Part shown: positions 43,247 through 50,667 of the stretch, piece by piece | How the letters are laid out: each line of letters begins with the position of its first letter | Position numbering within the stretch: position 1 is the stretch's first letter | Assembly: GCA_052148715.1 (NCBI GenBank) | Contig: JBKQHQ010000079.1 | Span: forward strand, 1-50,757 | Source of the DNA: JBKQHQ01 sp052148715 | GTDB taxonomy: Bacteria > Pseudomonadota > Alphaproteobacteria > Rhizobiales > Xanthobacteraceae | Direction of reading: 5' to 3' | Length of the DNA stretch: 50,757 nt | Made by a program: the position numbers and the translations under genes | The notes under the pieces: model-generated | Seen by the model: only the letters and a program-made list of their open reading frames with translations | Told to the model about the DNA's origin: nothing | The model's database searches: none

Positions 43247-44083
43247 TCAGAATCGGTAGTTCACGCCGGCCCGTAGGATGTTGTCGGTTAGGCGCGAGCT
43301 GAAGCTTGAGTTCAGAAGGCTTCCGCTCGGACCGACGATCGGCGTGGCAAGCGGGCCTCCTGAGAACGTGCCCAAGTCGACGTAAAGATATTCAACCTTG
43401 CCAGTCCAGCGGCCGGCCAGCGCCGCCTCGAGGCCGACACCGACCGCCCCTCCGGCGTGCACGGAATTGCTGCTGAACAATCCGATGACGGGCGTGGCAC
43501 CGTTAGTCCCGCTGACGAGGCCGGTCGTCTTCAATTCGCCAACCGCCAGGCCGCCGGTGACATAGGCGAGAAGCGTCGGCGTCACGGTCCACCCCATGCG
43601 GCCGCGCAGCGTGTCCAGCCACTCCAATCTTTGGCTCAAGGCGTCGGTTACAGGGCCGCCGGGGATGAGGATGACTTTTCCGCAAGCTACCCCCTGGCAG
43701 TTAGGTGGCGGTGGCCCAATCGTGGTTTGTGCACAGACCCCGGTCCCGCACACGTCGTTGGTGCCGCCGCTTTGACCCGTGGCCTGCAGATCGCCCTCGA
43801 CGCCCAATATCCATCGGCCGGATTGCCAGTTGTAACCAACCTGGCCGCCGCCGATCACGCCATTGAGATTGAAGCTCGGGCTGACCGTCGCCAGGACAAT
43901 CCCCGGATCGGTGAATGTCTCGGTGGTGTTGGAGCGGCCCCAGCCATAGCCGATGTTGCCGCCGATGTAGAGGCCGGTCCAGTTATAAAGCGGCGGCGCC
44001 TTGGTGTAGACGGGTAAGTCAGCGGCGCCGGCGGACGCCACCATACCAAGCAACATCGCAGTCCCGATCGCAACGTTTCGCAT
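43247..44083 (-). CDS. Outer-membrane beta-barrel protein (Omp25/RopB-like)
   Basis: 278 residues from the ATG at 44083. Signal peptide (NVAIGTAMLLGMVASAGAAD) then LPVYTKAPPLYNWTGLYIGG, the family linker and first strand. The barrel continues with VGYNWQSGRWILGVEGDLQA and TGKVEYLYVDLGTFSG. It ends in the canonical GVNYRF, the C-terminal Phe recognised by the BAM complex. Third such barrel in the window. Confidence 0.92.
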   Translation of the reverse strand: MRNVAIGTAMLLGMVASAGAADLPVYTKAPPLYNWTGLYIGGNIGYGWGRSNTTETFTDPGIVLATVSPSFNLNGVIGGGQVGYNWQSGRWILGVEGDLQATGQSGGTNDVCGTGVCAQTTIGPPPPNCQGVACGKVILIPGGPVTDALSQRLEWLDTLRGRMGWTVTPTLLAYVTGGLAVGELKTTGLVSGTNGATPVIGLFSSNSVHAGGAVGVGLEAALAGRWTGKVEYLYVDLGTFSGGPLATPIVGPSGSLLNSSFSSRLTDNILRAGVNYRF

Positions 44084-44337
44084 GAACGCCCCCAACCGTG
44101 CGCAACCAACCCGATTCGCGGCATTATTTTACCGCTTACGAGCTGTCGGTTGATGTGACATCCGGGCTACGGTCGACCATAACCACACATATTTATGCAA
44201 CTGAGTCCGACACTTCTACTTTAGAGTAAAGAGACCGCATTATTATCTCCTTTTGATTGTAAGCCAGTGGGCGCGAGGGATGTGCCGGGCGAGTGAAGAC
44301 GAGCAACGGCGGCAGAGGCCCAGGGGCTCCAGCGATG

Positions 44338-45888
44338 CTAAAAACGCCCGCTGGCGGACTGCGCCATCGACCACCGGACACGTTCGGCGATGAATGCAGC
44401 GAATGGCCGAATGTCGGCATCGACGCTGGCGCTCTCCAACGCCCGCATATACGCGTCGCGATCCTCGACGCGGATCACCGTCCACGAATAGCCGCCGGAC
44501 GCCAGCATGGCGTTCATCACAAAACGTGCCATTCGCCCGTTGCCGTCGGGATAGGGATGAATATAGCCGAACAGCCAATGACCGAGCACGGCGCGTACTG
44601 ACGGCTCGCTCTCGCCTTCCAGCAGATCGAACAGCGTCCCCATGGCGTCCGGCAGAACTTCCCAGCGCGGCGGCACGTGCCGCGAGCCCTTGAGATACAC
44701 CGGGTGGTTCCGGTGTCCGGCAAGCGCCGACGTATCCATCAGCCCCGCCGCGACGCAAGGCTGGAACAATTCACGATACCAATCGCGATAAGCCGTACGC
44801 ACCAGCGCGCCCGCATTGGCTCCGGCGATAATTTTGCGAACGACCTGCTTTACGCTTTGAAACGCTTGCCAGTATCCACGCGCGGCCAGCGCATCGCCGC
44901 TTTCGCGGTCGGCTTTATGAGTCTTAGGATTCCAGTTTCCCGCGCGGACTCGATCGATCAGTTCCGGCGTAACGCGGTAACCCTCGATCGACAACGAATG
45001 ATAGGCGTCGCTTGCGTAGATTTCGTCGACAAAGCCCAGATAAGCTTTGGTATCCTTTGGCAATCCCGGCGCGTGCGGAAAAGCCTGGATGACCGGCTCA
45101 CGCAGTGAATTCCACAAAGCCTGAATGCGCCCGACGATGGGCGCAACGCCGGTGCGCAGCGTCGTGAGGGTCTGCTGCGGCGCAAAGGGATCGGTTTCCC
45201 GCATGGTGTAACCGGCAGCTTTCATCGTCTTTATGATTTCATCGGCGATTTCGCTTCGCCCAAGACGGCGGAAGGCCCCGGCAAGACGGCCCGCAATGGT
45301 GGAATGTCCGCCTTCAAGCAGGCCGCCGAGGATCTCGGAGGGGTCTTTAATCGCGGTGAGAACAACCTGACACTCGACCGGATAACGCGCGAAGAAATTC
45401 TCCGGCACCTTCGCCAACGTTGCCGTCGGAGTGAAAAGTCGCTGCCCGTCTTTCACGATCAGATTCGCGGCATGTGGCGGCTGTCGTTCCCTCAGGTCAT
45501 AGAGAGACGTGTCAAACGGCAGCGCGAGGTTGTTGTTGGCGCCCTTCGAGCTATAGACAACGACTTGGTCGGGAATGACCGTGTTTTCCGCGTGCAGCAG
45601 CAAGGATTGTTCGGCGGACAGGTGCCAGTTTTTGCCAAAGCGCGCAGCGCAATAGCGCGCGCAAAATTCCCAAAACGAGGCATACCAGGGCGTGCTGTCG
45701 CCGGGCGCCGCGCCGGGGCTGGTGGAAATCAGCCAGCCCTTGATCGCCTCGCGCAGAAATCCTTGCGCGACAAGGAGCTCCCGATCGGCGCGCGGAAGCT
45801 CCCTGGACTGGAAGACCCGCCGCCCTCCGCGTTGCAGCCTGCCCAGCTTCGCAAGCGAGGCCGCGAGCTTCTCACGGGGGGTGGCCAT
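44338..45888 (-). CDS. Fic-family enzyme with AbiEi-like N-terminus
   Basis: 516 residues from the ATG at 45888, which has GGAGA upstream; two further ATGs lie at 45907-45912. Fic proteins transfer AMP or other groups onto target proteins. The catalytic loop is HPYPDGNGR, near residues 443-451. An inhibitory-motif match SLSIEG ((S/T)xxxE(G/N)) precedes it near residue 295, as in class II Fic proteins. The first 55 residues (LGRLQRGGRRVFQSREL, then PRADRELLVAQGFLREAIKG) resemble an AbiEi-type antitoxin winged helix, suggesting DNA binding. A partner gene is absent. A strong sigma70-like promoter with ACTTG repeats lies just upstream. Confidence 0.88.
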   Translation of the reverse strand: MATPREKLAASLAKLGRLQRGGRRVFQSRELPRADRELLVAQGFLREAIKGWLISTSPGAAPGDSTPWYASFWEFCARYCAARFGKNWHLSAEQSLLLHAENTVIPDQVVVYSSKGANNNLALPFDTSLYDLRERQPPHAANLIVKDGQRLFTPTATLAKVPENFFARYPVECQVVLTAIKDPSEILGGLLEGGHSTIAGRLAGAFRRLGRSEIADEIIKTMKAAGYTMRETDPFAPQQTLTTLRTGVAPIVGRIQALWNSLREPVIQAFPHAPGLPKDTKAYLGFVDEIYASDAYHSLSIEGYRVTPELIDRVRAGNWNPKTHKADRESGDALAARGYWQAFQSVKQVVRKIIAGANAGALVRTAYRDWYRELFQPCVAAGLMDTSALAGHRNHPVYLKGSRHVPPRWEVLPDAMGTLFDLLEGESEPSVRAVLGHWLFGYIHPYPDGNGRMARFVMNAMLASGGYSWTVIRVEDRDAYMRALESASVDADIRPFAAFIAERVRWSMAQSASGRF

Positions 45889-45910
45889 ATTGTTCTCCGC
45901 GACCGCCATC

Positions 45911-45980
45911 ATGCAAGTTTATTGTGATGTCCTAATACAAGTATATAATGCCGCACGGTCGCAAGTCAATTATGTTGATT
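45911..45980 (-). repeat. Four ACTTG(T/C) repeats at the Fic promoter
   Basis: On the minus strand ACTTGTA occurs at 45980-45974, ACTTGCG at 45966-45960, ACTTGTA at 45942-45936 and ACTTGCA at 45918-45912. They flank and overlap the promoter hexamers. Repeated sites in a promoter of an AbiEi-like protein would fit negative self-regulation, which is known for AbiEi; this is an inference. Confidence 0.5.
45940..45969 (-). promoter_or_regulatory. Sigma70-like promoter for the Fic gene
   Basis: On the minus strand TTGACT (45969-45964) and TATACT (45945-45940) are separated by 18 bases. Both hexamers are close to consensus, and the expected transcription start near 45933 leaves about 45 bases before the preferred ATG at 45888. 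Confidence 0.6.
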
Positions 45981-46087
45981 TGTTACAAGTAGATGCAGCT
46001 TTTCGGAGGCCGGTTTGAACCGAAAAAGACAAACAACGCTAAAGGAACTACGCGCCCTGCCGCCCCCCTTCGCCATCGCCCGCCGCT

Positions 46088-46128
46088 CGGCCTGATCGGT
46101 CTTGCGGACGCCATGGGGCTCGACAAGG
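46088..46128 (+). pseudogene. Fragment of a MarR gene
   Basis: 39 of 41 bases match the MarR gene at 42891-42931, covering the recognition-helix region. One frame reads GLIGLADAMGLDK, against GLIDLADAMGLDK in the intact gene. The similarity stops at both ends. It is a remnant of a second MarR gene or of a duplication. Confidence 0.7.
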
Positions 46129-46398
46129 TTGAACGGACGGCGTCGGGAGCCCGGCGTCGAGAAAATGCGCCACCATCCGGTTGGCATCATGATGCGGAAG
46201 GACGTCGATGAAGGTTGCTCGAAGCAGCTCGCCGAGGGCATGCCAGCGTGGCCACCACGGGCGAAGAACTGAGTCATCTCGTTATGTCGGGCTCAAGGAA
46301 TGGGGTAGCCCCCGGCCGCCGCACGAACCGGGCGCCCGCACGAAGGAAGTCCGCCGCTCGGTTTCGGCCGAATGGACAAACCTATTGAAATCTCACGG

Positions 46399-46644
46399 CT
46401 AGCGGGCGTCCGTTGCCAGCTTTTCTTCGGCCGGGGCAGCGTCCGCCTTGAACGCCAACAGATCGCCCGGCTGGCAGCCGAGCTGCCGGCAGATCGCGTC
46501 GAGGGTGGAGAACCGGATCGCCTTCGCCTTGCCGGTCTTGAGGATCGACAGGTTGGCAAGCGTGATGCCGACGCGATCGGCGAGTTGCGTCAATGTCATG
46601 CGGCGTGCGTAGAGCAGCTCATCGAGGTTCACGACGATCGCCAT
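46399..46644 (-). CDS. XRE-family small DNA-binding regulator
   Basis: 81 residues. The helix-turn-helix is LTQLADRVGITLANLSILKT with the following helix RFSTLDAICRQLGCQPGDLL, the YozG-like short Cro/C1 form. The gene starts one base after the DUF2975 stop (TAG at 46646-46648), so they are translated together. The DUF2975-plus-XRE pair is a common bacterial cassette. Confidence 0.92.
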   Translation of the reverse strand: MAIVVNLDELLYARRMTLTQLADRVGITLANLSILKTGKAKAIRFSTLDAICRQLGCQPGDLLAFKADAAPAEEKLATDAR

Positions 46645-46645
46645 G

Positions 46646-47149
46646 CTAGATCGTCCCCGCGAGCTCGGCGCGCATGTCGCTGCCGCGCCTGAAGATCTGC
46701 GCCAGCACGAAGATCAGGAGCACGGCGAACAGCCCGGTCACCGAGATATGGACCGTATCGTGGATCTTCGCGCGCACGGCGGCGGGTGCGAGCAGGTAAA
46801 CCATCGGCTTGATCAGCGCGTCGATGACGTTGACGCCGAGGAGGAGCCAGGCGACGCGGACGAGGTCCGCGGCATTCGCCTCGATGAATGGATCGCCGGC
46901 ACTGGCGCTGGCGACCACGCGCCGCAAAGCGCGCAGGATGAACTGGACGAGCGCGAGGGCCGCGATGGCGCCCGCGAACGCCGCCAGCGCCATGCGACCG
47001 ATCTCATCCGCTGTCATCGTGACGCCCGTCGCGTGCGCGATCTTGTCGAGCGGCAGGCGCGAGGCGCCAAGCCCAAAGATCGTGGCGGCCACGCCGAGAA
47101 GGAACATGCCGATCAGCAGCATCGACACGATGATGCCGGCGCGCAGCAC
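46646..47149 (-). CDS. DUF2975 membrane protein
   Basis: 167 residues from a GTG start. Four membrane segments: IIVSMLLIGMFLLGVAATIF, MALAAFAGAIAALALVQFIL, LVRVAWLLLGVNVIDALIKP and SVTGLFAVLLIFVLAQIF. The FIEANAADLVRVAWLLLG segment is the DUF2975 signature. The normal family has a longer N-terminus; here only 31 bases separate it from the HxlR gene and there is no ATG, so it may be 5'-truncated. Co-oriented with the downstream XRE gene. Confidence 0.85.
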   Translation of the reverse strand: MLRAGIIVSMLLIGMFLLGVAATIFGLGASRLPLDKIAHATGVTMTADEIGRMALAAFAGAIAALALVQFILRALRRVVASASAGDPFIEANAADLVRVAWLLLGVNVIDALIKPMVYLLAPAAVRAKIHDTVHISVTGLFAVLLIFVLAQIFRRGSDMRAELAGTI

Positions 47150-47179
47150 CCACTGCGTTGCCGCATCGACGCTATCAGA

Positions 47180-47617
47180 TCAGTCCTTCACGCCCTTTTT
47201 GTCGAACTCGCTGCGGGCCTGCTCAACCTGTTTGAGGTTTTCCGCTGCCCAGACCCACACGCCGCAAAAGGCCGCTCCGAGGCTCATGCCGAGCTGCGTT
47301 AGTTTGTATTCGACCTTTGGCGGCACGACGGGATGCACGGTCCTCGTAATCAGGCCGTCGCGCTCCATGTGGCGCAAGGTCTGAGTAAGCATCTTTTGGC
47401 TAACGCCTTCGACCAATTCGCTCAGGCGCGTGAACCGCAGCTCCCCCTTTTCCGCCAGCACCTCAAGAACCAGCATCGTCCACTTGTCGGCCACCCGGCC
47501 GATCAGGTCGTTCACCAGGGCCTCAATCCTGGGGTCGAGGTCGTCGGGGGGAGTGAGGGCGGAATAAACCTTCGCCGCCGCGATTTGCTCCCCGGTGAAC
47601 TGCGAAATCTTGCGCAT
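47180..47617 (-). CDS. HxlR-family transcriptional regulator
   Basis: 145 residues. Winged helix: IGRVADKWTMLVLEVLAEKG, then RFTRLSELVEGVSQKMLTQT and LRHMERDGLITRTVHPVVPP, the HxlR recognition helix and wing, followed by VEYKLTQLGMSL. Divergent from an SDR gene; the intergenic region has large inverted repeats. HxlR proteins often sense aldehydes or quinones and control a neighbouring oxidoreductase, which fits this arrangement. Confidence 0.92.
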   Translation of the reverse strand: MRKISQFTGEQIAAAKVYSALTPPDDLDPRIEALVNDLIGRVADKWTMLVLEVLAEKGELRFTRLSELVEGVSQKMLTQTLRHMERDGLITRTVHPVVPPKVEYKLTQLGMSLGAAFCGVWVWAAENLKQVEQARSEFDKKGVKD

Positions 47618-47620
47618 TCC

Positions 47621-47682
47621 CTACACTCTCCTTTTGGTAAGTATAGAACTTTTAAGTACCTTCTTTCATTTAGAGAGTGTAG
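47621..47682. promoter_or_regulatory. HxlR operator region with inverted repeats
   Basis: CTACACTCTC (47621-47630) is the exact reverse complement of GAGAGTGTAG (47673-47682). Between them is a direct repeat TAAGTA (47638-47643 and 47653-47658). The region lies between the divergent HxlR and SDR genes and should hold both promoters. Confidence 0.6.
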
Positions 47683-47734
47683 CGCGCAAGTATGTGGGGA
47701 GCAAGCACGATCAACAACAGGCAAGGAGTCTCCC

Positions 47735-48571
47735 GTGAAACTAGAGAAAAGGACCGTCCTGATAACAGGTGGAACGAGCGGCATCGGCCTTGAACTGGCA
47801 AAGCAACTTCACCGGCGCGGTAACACGGTGATCGTTACCGGTCGCGATCAAGAAAAGCTCGATGCTACCAGGCGGGCGCTACCCGGGGTCCACACCTTCA
47901 AGAGCGACGTTAGCGATCCGGGCGCGATAGCGGCGCTGCACGACAGCGTGCTCGCGCAATGTCCGGCGCTCGATATGCTCGTCAACAATGCCGGGATCAT
48001 GCGAAACCTGAATCTCAATCAGGATCGCGGCCTGAACGACGTGACGCGCGAAATCGAGATCAACTTGAGCGGACCGGTGCGGATGGTCCAGCAGTTCCTA
48101 CCACACCTCAAAACCCGCAAGGGCGCGCTGATCGTCAACGTTTCGTCGGGCCTGGCTTTCATCCCTTACCCCGCGTCGCCGGTCTATTGTGCTACGAAGG
48201 CCGCAATTCACTCATTCACCCAATCCCTTCGCGTGCAGCTCGACGGCACGGGCGTTACCGTGATCGAGCTGGCTCCGCCTCCGGTAGAGACCCCGTTGAT
48301 GCGAGCCGAGTTCGCGGAGGAATTGAAGGCGCAGAAGGGAATGGAAGCGAACGTGCTCGCCAAGCGCGCGATCGCCGGCATCGAGGCGGGCAAGCTGGAA
48401 ATCCGCCCCGGCCTCAGCAACGTGCTGCAGGCTATGAGCCGGATCGCCCCCCAGTTCATGCTCAAGCAGATGACGAAGATGGCGAAGGCCAAGAAGTCAA
48501 CCGAACAGGACGCTGGCACAGCGCACCGAAAAGCCGCGCATGCATCGCACGCGCGGCCCGCGCCGCAGTGA
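47735..48571 (+). CDS. Short-chain dehydrogenase/reductase (DltE-like)
   Basis: 278 residues from a GTG start with AAGGAG seven bases upstream. NAD(P) motif TGGTSGIG at residues 11-18; NNAGIM; catalytic Ser in VSSGLAF and Tyr/Lys in YCATKAAIHSF. The C-terminus beyond about residue 245 is basic and low complexity. It faces an HxlR regulator. Substrate unknown; carbonyl or aldehyde reduction is the likely reaction by family and neighbour. Confidence 0.92.
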   Translation: MKLEKRTVLITGGTSGIGLELAKQLHRRGNTVIVTGRDQEKLDATRRALPGVHTFKSDVSDPGAIAALHDSVLAQCPALDMLVNNAGIMRNLNLNQDRGLNDVTREIEINLSGPVRMVQQFLPHLKTRKGALIVNVSSGLAFIPYPASPVYCATKAAIHSFTQSLRVQLDGTGVTVIELAPPPVETPLMRAEFAEELKAQKGMEANVLAKRAIAGIEAGKLEIRPGLSNVLQAMSRIAPQFMLKQMTKMAKAKKSTEQDAGTAHRKAAHASHARPAPQ

Positions 48572-48578
48572 CAAAGGA

Positions 48579-48594
48579 GCCGCCTTGCGGCGGC
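48579..48594 (+). terminator. Hairpin after the SDR gene
   Basis: GCCGCC (48579-48584) and GGCGGC (48589-48594) form a stem around TTGC, eight bases after the stop, inside a weaker outer pairing. No T-run, so moderate at best. Confidence 0.35.
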
Positions 48595-48671
48595 ACGCTC
48601 CTCCCGGGCCTGCTGCGGCGACCCAAAGCGGACCTGATGCATCGGCGCAGTCCGTCGAACAAGTCGCGCGA

Positions 48672-49157
48672 TTAAGCAGGAACGTACGTCAACCTAATCA
48701 CGTCCTCGCCAATCAGATCGCTGGTCACAAGGCGGAGCGGCGGCCGGGGGCCGGCGAAGAATGGCTTGCCGCGACCAAGTACTACTGGATGGAGGTACAG
48801 TCGATACTCATCAATAAGACCAAGGTCGGTTAGGCTTCGTGCTAGGTCTGGTCCAGCAACTCCAATCTCCCCAACGAGCTGAGCCTTCAGCCCACCTATC
48901 ACCGCCTCAAGGTCATCCTCGACAAGAGTGGCGTTGGGGCCGACTGACTTCAACGAGCGCGACACGACCCACTTCGGTTGACGCCGCCACGCCGCCGCGA
49001 AGTCGCGTTGCTCCGCGCCCCACTCAGCAAGGTCTTCGTCCCAAATACGCATTATCTCGTACATGCGGCGACCGTACACGCTGCCCGTCAGGTCGCGCAC
49101 TTACTCTATGAAGTGACGAAAGAGCGTGGGGCTTGGCCTCATTTCAAGGTGGTCGAC
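48672..49157 (-). pseudogene. Broken dihydrofolate-reductase-family gene
   Basis: A 142-residue stretch from 49100 matches the RibD C-terminal/dihydrofolate reductase-like family: LTGSVYGRRMYEIMRIWDED, then VGEIGVAGPDLARSLTDLGL and LYLHPVVLGRGKPFF. The family's first 40 or so residues are missing. Immediately before this frame is an in-frame TAA; upstream of that the frame continues with TLFRHFIE, which fits the family, and runs to the IS boundary at 49157. So the gene has a premature stop and is cut by the IS. Confidence 0.75.
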
Positions 49158-49183
49158 TGAACCTCCTCCGAATTGGTGGACAC
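49158..49183 (+). repeat. Left terminal inverted repeat of the IS
   Basis: Twenty-six bases starting TGAACCTCC and reaching GACAC, paired with 50397-50422. Confidence 0.8.
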
Positions 49184-49216
49184 CTGTAGTAGGCTCGGAG
49201 AGCCAGGAGGTGTCGG

Positions 49217-49537
49217 ATGGAAAGACGTCAACGGCGATCGTTTACGGCTGAGTATAAGCGGCAAGCGGTTGATTTTGTAGCCTCGAGCGGACGCTCGATC
49301 GGGTCGGTGGCCAAAGAACTGGGGCTGCGCGATTCTGTGTTGCGCCGGTGGGTGGAGGGGCGTGGTGCTGGGCGCGAGCCGACGGCAGCGTCGCGGCGCC
49401 CCACAACGCAGGCGGCGCTGCCGTCGGCGGATCAAGCCGCAGAGATTGCGCGTTTGCAGCGGGAGAACGAGCGGCTGCGCATGGAGCGCGACATTTTAAA
49501 AAAGTCGATCGCGATCTTTGCTGGAGTTCGGACATGA
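49217..49537 (+). CDS. IS3-family transposase OrfA
   Basis: 106 residues. N-terminal helix-turn-helix (FTAEYKRQAVDFVASSGRSI, then SVAKELGLRDSVLRRWVEGR) binds the inverted repeats. The C-terminus has a leucine zipper (EIARLQRENERLRMERDILK) used for dimerisation. AGGAGGTG precedes the ATG. OrfA is made alone, and also as the front part of the OrfAB transposase by a -1 frameshift. Confidence 0.94.
   Translation: MERRQRRSFTAEYKRQAVDFVASSGRSIGSVAKELGLRDSVLRRWVEGRGAGREPTAASRRPTTQAALPSADQAAEIARLQRENERLRMERDILKKSIAIFAGVRT
49498..49504 (+). other. Probable -1 ribosomal frameshift site
   Basis: A-AAA-AAG in the orfA frame, the classical IS3 slippery heptamer, 30 bases before the orfA stop. OrfB is in the -1 frame relative to OrfA, as required. 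Confidence 0.75.
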
Positions 49538-50394
49538 GATTCCGCTTCATCGAAGATCGCCGCGCCGACTACCCGGTAAAGATCATGTGCGGCGTGCTCG
49601 GCGTCTCGCCGGCCGGCTATTACGCTTGGCGCTCGCGCCCGGAGAGCGGGCGGTCGGCGGCAAATCGTGACCTTCTGAGTGACATCAAGCGAGTTCACCG
49701 CGACAACCGCGGACGCTATGGCAGCCCGCGGGTCCATGCAGCGCTGCAGGCGCAGGGCCGCGGAGTGAGCCGCGGGCGCATCGAGCGGTTGATGCGCCAT
49801 CACGGCATTCGCGCCATCATGGCGCAGCCCAGGCGGGTGCGCACGACCGACAGCCGTCACGACCTGCCGATCGCCCCCAACCTGCTCGATCGGAACTTCA
49901 GCGCCGCGGCGCCGAACAAGATCTGGCTCGCCGATATAACCTACATTGACACCGATCAGGGGTGGCTCTACCTGGCCGCCGTCATGGACCTGTACAGCCG
50001 TCGGATCGTCGGCTGGGCGATGCGCGATCATTTGCGCACCGAACTCCCCTTGGCGGCCTTGCGGATGGCGATCCAAGCGCGCCGGCCCGATGCTAACCTG
50101 ATGCATCATTCCGACCGCGTCGTTCAATATGCCTCCACCGACTATCGCAAGCTCATGCAGGCCGCCGGGTTCCTGGCCTCGATGAGCCGTAAGGCCGATT
50201 GCTACGACAATGCCCCGATGGAAAGCTTCTTCCACACGCTCAAAACCGAGCTCGTCCATCACCGGCGATATGCAACGCCAGCAGAGACCCAACGTGATAT
50301 CTTTGCCTTCATCGAAGGCTTCTACAACCGAACCCGCCTTCACTCCGCCATCGGCTACATGAGCCCGATCGAGATGGAGCTAAAAGCAGCTTAA
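49534..50394 (+). CDS. IS3-family transposase OrfB (DDE domain)
   Basis: 286 residues from the ATG at 49534; the frame is also entered by frameshift from orfA. HTH_21 region (SDIKRVHRDNRGRYGSPRVH), then the DDE core: WLADITYIDTDQGWLYLAAV (first Asp), MHHSDRVVQYAS (second Asp; the usual Gly after Arg is Val), and DNAPMESFFHTLKTEL (Glu). All three acidic residues are present, so the enzyme could be active. Confidence 0.94.
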   Translation: MRFRFIEDRRADYPVKIMCGVLGVSPAGYYAWRSRPESGRSAANRDLLSDIKRVHRDNRGRYGSPRVHAALQAQGRGVSRGRIERLMRHHGIRAIMAQPRRVRTTDSRHDLPIAPNLLDRNFSAAAPNKIWLADITYIDTDQGWLYLAAVMDLYSRRIVGWAMRDHLRTELPLAALRMAIQARRPDANLMHHSDRVVQYASTDYRKLMQAAGFLASMSRKADCYDNAPMESFFHTLKTELVHHRRYATPAETQRDIFAFIEGFYNRTRLHSAIGYMSPIEMELKAA

Positions 50395-50396
50395 CC

Positions 50397-50422
50397 CTGT
50401 CTACTTTTTCGGGGGAAGATCA
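50397..50422 (+). repeat. Right terminal inverted repeat of the IS
   Basis: Twenty-six bases that pair with 49158-49183; the outer end is TCA, the complement of the left TGA. Confidence 0.8.
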
Positions 50423-50667
50423 CTTTCGTCGCCATCTCTCCAAGCTGATAAGCGCAACGCGAATTGATGCCTTCCATCGTCAGGCAGTTGGGACACGGTC
50501 TCAATAAAATCCTGTTGATGAGGTTGACCTAGCGCGAGCCTATAGAGCCATCGCAGCCGGCTAAGTTGATCAAATCTGCTTGTCTGCCGCGACTGGGGAA
50601 GGACGACGAAAATCCGGTCAATTTTTTCTCGCTTCATCGCGAAGTCGTGTGGGTTATTTTTTGTCAA
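50401..50667 (-). CDS. Hypothetical protein, 3' end cut by the IS
   Basis: 88 residues at most; the frame ends at a stop inside the IS right repeat, so the natural C-terminus is lost. Charged and helical: MKREKIDRIFVVLPQSRQTS, then LSRLRWLYRLALGQPHQQDF. The start may be the ATG at 50637 rather than the TTG at 50667. No family recognised. Lower GC than the rest of the window. Confidence 0.45.
   Translation of the reverse strand: MTKNNPHDFAMKREKIDRIFVVLPQSRQTSRFDQLSRLRWLYRLALGQPHQQDFIETVSQLPDDGRHQFALRLSAWRDGDESDLPPKK

Larger units (their letters stand above)
45889..46398. other. 510-bp gap with the Fic promoter and a MarR fossil
   Basis: Contains the Fic promoter (45940-45969), four ACTTG repeats (45911-45980) and the MarR remnant (46088-46128). 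Short open frames here look accidental. The right end runs into the XRE gene end. Confidence 0.6.
49158..50422 (+). mobile_element. IS3-family insertion sequence, intact
   Basis: 1265 bp. The left end (from 49158) and right end (to 50422) form imperfect 26-bp inverted repeats, 18 of 26 identical, beginning TGA and ending TCA. It contains orfA and orfB overlapping as ATGA, with a slippery A-AAA-AAG at 49498-49504. Length and layout fit IS3. No target duplication was seen: left flank GAC, right flank CTT. This suggests a later deletion or rearrangement at one side. Confidence 0.9.

Noticed and set aside
49152..50428. Target-site duplication around the IS
   Set aside because: Flanks GAC/CTT (and four-base versions CGAC/CTTT) do not match, so no duplication can be claimed.
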